NCBI RefSeq assembly: GCF_949628215.1 | Contig: NC_134277.1 | Coordinates: 127,457,463 to 127,521,462, forward strand | From: Phalacrocorax aristotelis | Lineage: Eukaryota > Chordata > Aves > Suliformes > Phalacrocoracidae | Direction: 5' to 3' | Length of the DNA: 64,000 nucleotides | Shown: positions 51,532 through 64,000 of the stretch, piece after piece | Layout: each line of letters starts with the position of its first letter | How positions within the stretch are numbered: position 1 is the first letter of the stretch | Program-made: the position numbers and the translations under genes | The notes under the pieces: model-generated | Told to the model about the DNA's origin: nothing | The model's database searches: none | Seen by the model: only the letters and a program-made list of their open reading frames with translations

Positions 51532-54118
51532 AAAAGCTTTTTAATGGGGGGGAGGGAACAGGGAAGGGATGGTAAGAACAATGTTAATTCCACTTAAGAT
51601 AAATGGCTTTGCTATCAAAGCTGGTTTGACTGTATACTGAGCTTCCATACTGCTACTTCTATTCGTTGCTCCTTGTAGCAAGTAGATAAGCTTGGTACTA
51701 CTTTCCAAGACTGGTAAAGTACAACTATAACACACTTGTATCTTTTTAAAAAAATCGATTTTGGCTAATGGCCTACACTTCCTTTCGATTTTCTCTTCTT
51801 TGAAATAACTTGTTCTTCTTGGGATGGTGGGGGGGGGGAAAGCAGGGGTGTCCAGAGGGCAACTTGTGAGATGAAAAATGATTAAAGTAATGATACTTTT
51901 AAAAAATCTGTGGAGTATATTCAACATGACTAATCCTGCTATATTGACCTTCTAGATTTCTCATTCAGAACGATTCTGTTAAAATAGTAAATAATACATA
52001 TATAAGGTTTTTCTGATATATATTCTTACATATAAAATAATATATTAACATAAATATAATGGAGTTTCTGTAAAGAAACTCGATTTTCTTCGGTTTAGAA
52101 TGAAGGGGAATTCAGTTTGCATTGCGTCTTCAAATATGTAAGCACAAATTCATCATTGTTATATGGAAGATTGTATCTTCTTTGGTGAAAGAGTAACATT
52201 TTTCCACCCTTTCCCCAGTCTTTCCTTCAGGAAGCAAGGATATTTAAATTCCATCACGGGCAAGTGAGACAATTAAAAATGTTATAGTACTTTCAGAATT
52301 TAGATACTGAACTTTTGTAAGTGATTCTTGTAAGAATTGTGAGTTCTTACATTCTTGTAAGATCCACTAGAACCTCTGACAATCTTGGTTGACCACAATT
52401 AATTTACTCAGGGAGATGAACAATTTCATGTGTCAGGGTATGAAGGTGAAACAGGCAGTCTTAACGTGGTAGGCTAAGTCCACTTCAGGTATGATTTTAG
52501 GCAGTACATGCAATAGACTGGTAACAACAACTTGGCTGTTGCCTAGTTAGGAGGAAAATGTTTTGTGTATCTACCATGCACTTGAGCTAGTCACCACACC
52601 AAGAAAAAAGTTGTGGAGCTTCTGGATGGGGAACCAAGTATTGTGCTAAAAACTTGGGTTTTTACTCTTCCTTGGTATATTCTAGCAGACTGTCTGTATT
52701 CTGTTACCTCAGTTTACATAAAGATGCTCTTGAACTCTTGGCCAAGTGCATATGCTAGTGTGTTCTAATTGTGTTGAAACTATTAAATATCTTGTCTGTC
52801 TTTTTGTAACTTTTCCCACTGGAATGGCAAAGATAAAGCTGTTTTCTTAAACTGAAGTAACTGATTATTCTGGAAGATAAAGGTGCTTTCTGAGGACTGA
52901 ACATGTCAGAACTTGTTGTGCCACTGTTCTTGCTCAATGACAGAATCTAGATCAAGTTCTCCTTGAATTCAAGAAGACCTGATATTAAGAAAAGTACAAT
53001 AACTGTGAGAAGAGAAAGTTCTCTGTACACTAATTTTGTAGGTAGGGCTGAAGGGTAGCTTATATTTGATAAATATTTCATTTTTGCTTTTCATGGTTTT
53101 AAAACAGGGTAATTGCCTGTAGTTCTGAAGACAGCTATCTTACTGCATATAGGGTTTGTTTCAGCATTAATAGTAGTATTTTTTAATTGTGTTTTGTTAT
53201 CTTTGAATTATGCTAAAGCTTCTGTTCTTACTAAATATTAGAAGTAAATGTTTCTTCTAACAACTGTCAGGTGCTAGATAGCACTTCTGAAAAACACAAG
53301 CATGGGGAGCTCAAGGTCTGCAACTGTGAATATTTATTTTTCAGGGCCATGTTCTTTTGAGCAAGTTCTTTTAAGTGCTGAGATTTTTGCAGAATACTTT
53401 CCTGTGAGAACTATCTAATTTATATAGGATCTCTGAAGTTTTTCACCAATGCATATGAAGATGACTCTTGCATCCTGTAGCTGTTTGACAAGCGTTATTT
53501 ATCAAGCACAGAGGAAATTGATTAACTGTGGAGCAGAATTGTGTAAAATTGAATTCAGAACCGTTTTCTGTTTTTTCATAATAAAATGATTACTGAAAGA
53601 ATTCCATCTGAAGACTGTTGAAAGCTGGCTGCAGTTTATGATATAACTGATAAAATCTGCATCCTTGGCCTTCCAACAACCTTTACACCAGCAGATGGTG
53701 GGCGTAAACATGTCATTCATCATTTATTTACAATGGGCTTTATTTATTCTAGTGTCAACAGCTGCCCCAGGGAGCAGGTTATTGAATTCAAATGTGAAGC
53801 TCTGGGTTATTTGCTTCCTTTCAAATTTGTCTTCAGAGCTTAGTTGCTAGGCGTCCATTCTGCGCTCTAATAATGATTCATGTATTGTAAAGCCGTTCAG
53901 TAAATTGGGTTGTCAGGGATTGCCAAAAAAGGTTTAGAGGTCTTGTTCCGATTTTTTTTTTTAAGCGACACTGTGCTGTAGTTGGTCTTCTCCTTATGTG
54001 CCTTCTCTTGCTAGGGTTAGAGACTTTGTCACCAGTTGTCCCCTCTCCTATTTCCCTTCTGTACTTCTCCTTGTCCCCGTCCTCTCAAAAGTCGAATTCT
54101 ATGACTCTGTGATTCTAA

Positions 54119-55771
<1,653 letters not shown>

Positions 55772-56406
55772 TAAAATTTAACCAGCTTTGGTTTTGTAAG
55801 TGGTAAAGATTTATGACTTCTGTGGATGTCAGCTTTTGTGTTTTCTTATTTGTTGGCAGTATGTTAACTTTGTATTACTTTGAGTCACTGGGCATAATTC
55901 TACAGTGAACCTAAAACCTTTCCTTTTCTAATTAGGCTAACACAATGTACAGCACATGTGGATCAGCTACCTTCTATTCTGGGTACTTTTTTTAGAAATA
56001 ATTTTATTTTGAAATGATTGAATGCATGAAGTCGTGGATTATATGAATTATTTTTCTCATTATGTTTTTTTACATCTGGAATCACCAATTAGAAGCACCT
56101 AGATCTTTCCCTTATAAAGAGAATATGACTCCTAATTTCAGGTGTTCTAAAGTGCTTTAGTTTAGAATCACAGCAGAGAAAATGTCATTAAAAATAAAAA
56201 GCCCATACTACAGGAGTCACTTCAAAAACTTTCTCAAATGTAAAAAGAGAATACCTCAATGATTATATGAGACTTTTCTAAATTCTAAGCGTGTTTCATA
56301 TCATATGTGTTTTAGCTGGGGTTGGAGGCAGAGAATGCTTTTTGACCGTTTCCTCATGAATTCAGGCTGCTCTTAGATGAAAATGTAACTGGAAGTTATG
56401 GAAGTG

Positions 56407-56977
56407 TGTTGTGGCTTAACCCCAGCTGGCCTCAGAGCACCACGCAGCCACTCGCTCACTCCCTGCAGTGGGATGGGGGAGAGAATCAGAAGGATAAAAG
56501 TGAGAAAACTCATGGAATGAGATAGAGACAGGCTAATGCATAAATCAAAAGCCCCAAGCAAAGCAAAACATTCACTACTCCCTGTGGGCAGATGGGTGTT
56601 CAGCCATCTCCAGGAAGGCAGGGCTCCATCATGCGTAACAGTTACTTGGGAAGACAAAACGCCATCACTCTGAGTGTCCCCCCTCCTTATTCTTCCCCAG
56701 CTTTATATGCTGAGCATGACGTCATATGATACGGAATATCCCTTTGGTCAGTTGGGATCAGCTGTCCCAGCTGTGTCCCCTCCCAGCTTCTTGTGCACCC
56801 CCAGCCCACTCACTCGTGGGGTGAGGAATAGAAAAAGGCCTTGGCTCTGTGTAAGCACTGCTCAGCAATAGTTAAAACACCCCTGTGTTATCATCACTGT
56901 TTTCAGCCCAAATCTAAAATACAGTCCCATACTAGCTGCTGGGAAGAAAATTAACTCTATCCCAGCCAAAACCAGCA
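56407..56977 (-). mobile_element. Full-length solo LTR of an endogenous retrovirus (copy 2)
   Basis: About 571 bp with TG…CA ends (TGTTGTGGCTTAACCCC at the low end, CCAGCA at the high end). Sense orientation is judged - from a TATAAA box (complement at 56,702-56,707) followed upstream on that strand by a perfect CRE palindrome TGACGTCA (56,717-56,724). The expected polyadenylation motif is degraded. A TGTGTT direct repeat occurs at both ends (56,405-56,410 and 56,979-56,984) but overlaps the presumed LTR start, so the target-site duplication is unsettled. No gag, pol or env sequence is attached. The structure is that of a solo LTR left after recombination. It is antisense to RAB2A, as most tolerated intronic LTRs are. 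Confidence 0.88.
56717..56724. promoter_or_regulatory. Perfect CRE palindrome in LTR copy 2
   Basis: TGACGTCA, the full CREB/ATF site, placed about 10 bases upstream of the TATA box on the - strand. The matching position is mutated in the two sister LTRs (GATGCCA-type at 49.1 kb, GATGACA-type at 61.0 kb). Whether it binds a factor here is not known. Confidence 0.75.
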
Positions 56978-59831
56978 CTGTGTTACCCAGTTTGTAAACA
57001 ATTATTTACTTGGTCTTTCATCAGCTAGACTGTCCAAAGTTCTAAAATAGTTCCCTATTGATGCTGAGACTTTGATCTCTGTTGAAGGTCTTTACGGAAA
57101 TAAATCAGTGAATACATTAAGTTTATCTGTAATTTTTCTAGTTCTTGATCCAGTGAACTCTAGTATCATGTCTAGATATTCATGCTGGATGTGGGGTTTT
57201 TCCAAATATCAAAAGCATAATCTCAGAATTTAATAACCTATTAGTTATGGGCCTTTACCTAACTGACTTTAACTTGTCTCCGTGCCTCAGCCATTCTTGA
57301 AGATAAAGATGCTGGTTTAAATAATGGTGTGTATGCTTGTCCCTTAAAATTTAATGAACAGGCAGATAATTTCTTAGATACCACTGAGCAACAGCCTTGT
57401 GGTAGAGAGTCTGGTTTTGCTACTCTGGCCTGTTCACCTCTTACTTTATTCTTCTTCCCCCTTCTCCATTGTTTTCTTCCCTCTGCCCCCCACCCTCTGC
57501 CTCCCCCTGAAAAACATGTTAAACATTAAGTAATTGTGAAGCTTGTCCACATTTTCATACACAATCTAGAAAATTACTAACAACACCCTTTTTAACTGAC
57601 GAATGTGATAGGCATAGTCTTCACAAATTAAAAGAGATTATGTTTTTATATTATTAAATGAAGCTTTGGTATGCCTGTGATGTCCCTGACCAACTGTTCT
57701 TATGCTTATGTGAGTAAAAATATAGCACTGAGAGAAACAGTAAAGTCTACGGTTTACTTAAGATAAGTACAACATAAGTTTGCATACTTAGTTGACATCT
57801 GTAACTATTCCTGATTATTCTTAGCTGTTAAACTAAATTTTTATCTTGCATTCTGCTGATGCAGACTGTACCACAGGACTGTATGTTATAATATGCTACT
57901 TGCAGCTAGCTCAGTAATTCCCAGTTAGAACTATGTTTTATTCAAACAATATACTTAAATTATGTATTCTAAGTTACAGATTAAGGTGCTACATGAAGTA
58001 AAAGTTCTTTAAGAAGCTTTTTAAAGGGGTTTATTTTCAGGCCTCAAAGAGGAGGATGGAAAAGAAACTCCTTCAATTATATTGCATTATCCTGAAAGTG
58101 TGTTACAGGAGTTCTTATAGTAGGGCATGGATGGATGGAAGAACGTGTATTTTTGAAGGAATTAATTTTGTTCTTATGGGTCCCAAAAGTGCACTTGGTA
58201 TGTTTGTAGTACTGACTTATTGCTGGATTTGAAGAGTGTTGAGAATTTAGTCTGAAATATAATAGCTGTTTTTTGAAAACATTACAAATACTAGTGTTGA
58301 AACATGACAAATACTGTACTTAATCTTCTTTCCAGAACAAAACATAGCTATATTGATCTAGTAAGACCAAATGCCTCGAATTATTGGAATGGAGAGAGGA
58401 AGACAACTGTGGTTAGTAGAAGCAGTTAAAGCTCTTTAAGAATATGTTTAGATATCAGTAGTGAGTTTTGACTGGATTATCACTGCAGTTTTTGATGCAG
58501 CTGCACTATTTCAAGTCAAGAGAGTTGTTTATTTCTATCCTATCGTGGAGATAAGACTGTAGCGAATCCAGGTTTTGAATAAGATATTTTTGAGAGTAGC
58601 ATGGTAGTAGCAAATAAAGATATTGCTCAAGTTCAAAAATACAATGTCAGATAACTACTTCAGAGACATGAGAATAAACACCTTGTTCAGATACCTTAAG
58701 TCTGAGGCTGAGATACTGGGAACGCTTACATATAATGAACGTCAACTTTAACAGTGTTTTGAGAAGACGTTTCTTGTATCCTTACTTCAAATGCTCCGTG
58801 TTTGAATTATGTGCTGAATTGTTTTGACTCTATAATTCATCTAAGCTAGCATGTAGTTGTAAAAATAACAAAAACCTGCTTTGCTGCAAAATAGATGTCA
58901 CAGTGAGTATCGTTTACTTTTAATATATATATAATTACACAGATGGCAGCACTGAAGCCCAGTATGATACTTTTTACTGATATTCTGGCTGCAAATTAAA
59001 CCTCTGTATTTGCATGCTGTTCAGTTTAAAAATGTGTATCTGAGAAGATATTTTTACAACTGAAATGAAACTTTATTTAAATGTATATGTATAAATGTAG
59101 CATTGTTATGGCTCAAGATGTAAATACTTAAGGGCAGAAACTGTGTTCTTGTTGTTCCTAAAGAAGCTTTAAAAAGTTAAGATTGAAATATTTATGTGTC
59201 CATATAACTTAGAGAAGTGGATTTGTCTTCAGTTGTCCAGTCAAAGAGGGTTTGGGTGTTTTTTCTTTTTTTTGTGTAATATTTAACTTTGATCTAAACT
59301 GCTTGAAAAGCAGGAAATAAGAGACTACGTAACAGTCACTTCAGGCTCTTCTGCTGGTAGGGGGCCACGTCTGGAGTTTCAAAACCTAAATGCTAGCTTG
59401 TTGAGAGAGAACAGCTAATATAGTTTAAAATAACTTATTTTTGCTTTTAAGTGTTTTTGTTAGAACAGAAATTGACTGTATGAAGTTTTGTTACTGAACA
59501 GAAAAAATGAACTCTAATTTTAAAAGTAGTTTTAATATCATTAAGAAATCGTCTATAAACCTCCCTTATCAGTTCAGCTTTACAGTGTGGATTTGTAGAT
59601 AACAGTATACTAGAAAAGAGTGGAATTTACCTAAAATTACAATGTCTACAGTTAGCATTCAGGGAATAGCTAGATAAGTATACACACAGCCTGTTGAAAG
59701 CCATTTATGAAGTGTTTTGATAAGATCTATGTCAGCTGGGATTGGTAGCTCAAGCAAGTGGGATGTCTGTGGCTACTCCATGTACTGTAAGTGCAAGATT
59801 TACAGTAATTCTGCTTTATGTAGGGGCTTGA

Positions 59832-64000
<4,169 letters not shown>

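Overview
This is a vertebrate nuclear window, almost certainly from a bird. It holds the first six coding exons of RAB2A on the + strand, and they translate without interruption into residues 1-158 of the 212-residue small GTPase Rab2A. The bird assignment rests on CR1 LINE copies with the typical octamer-like 3' tails, on three copies of a short LTR family with the layout of avian endogenous-retrovirus LTRs, on compact introns, and on low overall repeat content. I cannot name the species; the LTR family hints at a non-galliform bird, but that is recollection rather than proof.

Layout. Positions 1 to about 30,200 are intergenic DNA upstream of RAB2A with no convincing protein-coding exon. This part contains a heavily decayed tandem array with a period near 155 bp (about 845-3155); a 2.2 kb 5'-truncated CR1 LINE on the + strand with broken reverse-transcriptase reading frames (about 9,770-11,977); a short CR1 3' end on the - strand of the same subfamily (24,925-25,176); a second, different CR1 fragment on the - strand (26,863 to about 27,700); and a much older CR1/L3-like LINE fossil on the + strand (about 28,690-29,655). 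A GC-rich CpG island with ETS- and Sp1-like sites covers about 30,300-31,560 and holds the promoter, the 5' UTR and exon 1.

RAB2A runs from its ATG at 31,141 past the right edge. Coding exons are 31,141-31,186, 40,267-40,338, 43,919-43,986, 54,185-54,267, 55,678-55,770 and 59,951-60,062. All five complete introns are GT-AG, the sixth has a GT donor, and phases are consistent throughout. All five G-motifs of the GTPase fold are present. The missing part (residues 159-212, with the hypervariable tail and the C-terminal Cys-Cys prenylation site) is not found between 60,063 and 64,000 and must lie beyond the window.

Introns 3, 5 and 6 each carry one copy of the same roughly 570 bp LTR, all antisense to RAB2A, and intron 3 also has a sense CR1 tail. 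No RNA gene, CRISPR array or second protein-coding gene was seen. Apart from the decayed tandem array, the open in-frame 5' leader and the LTR trio, this is an ordinary avian housekeeping-gene locus, and I did not find an undescribed biological system in it.
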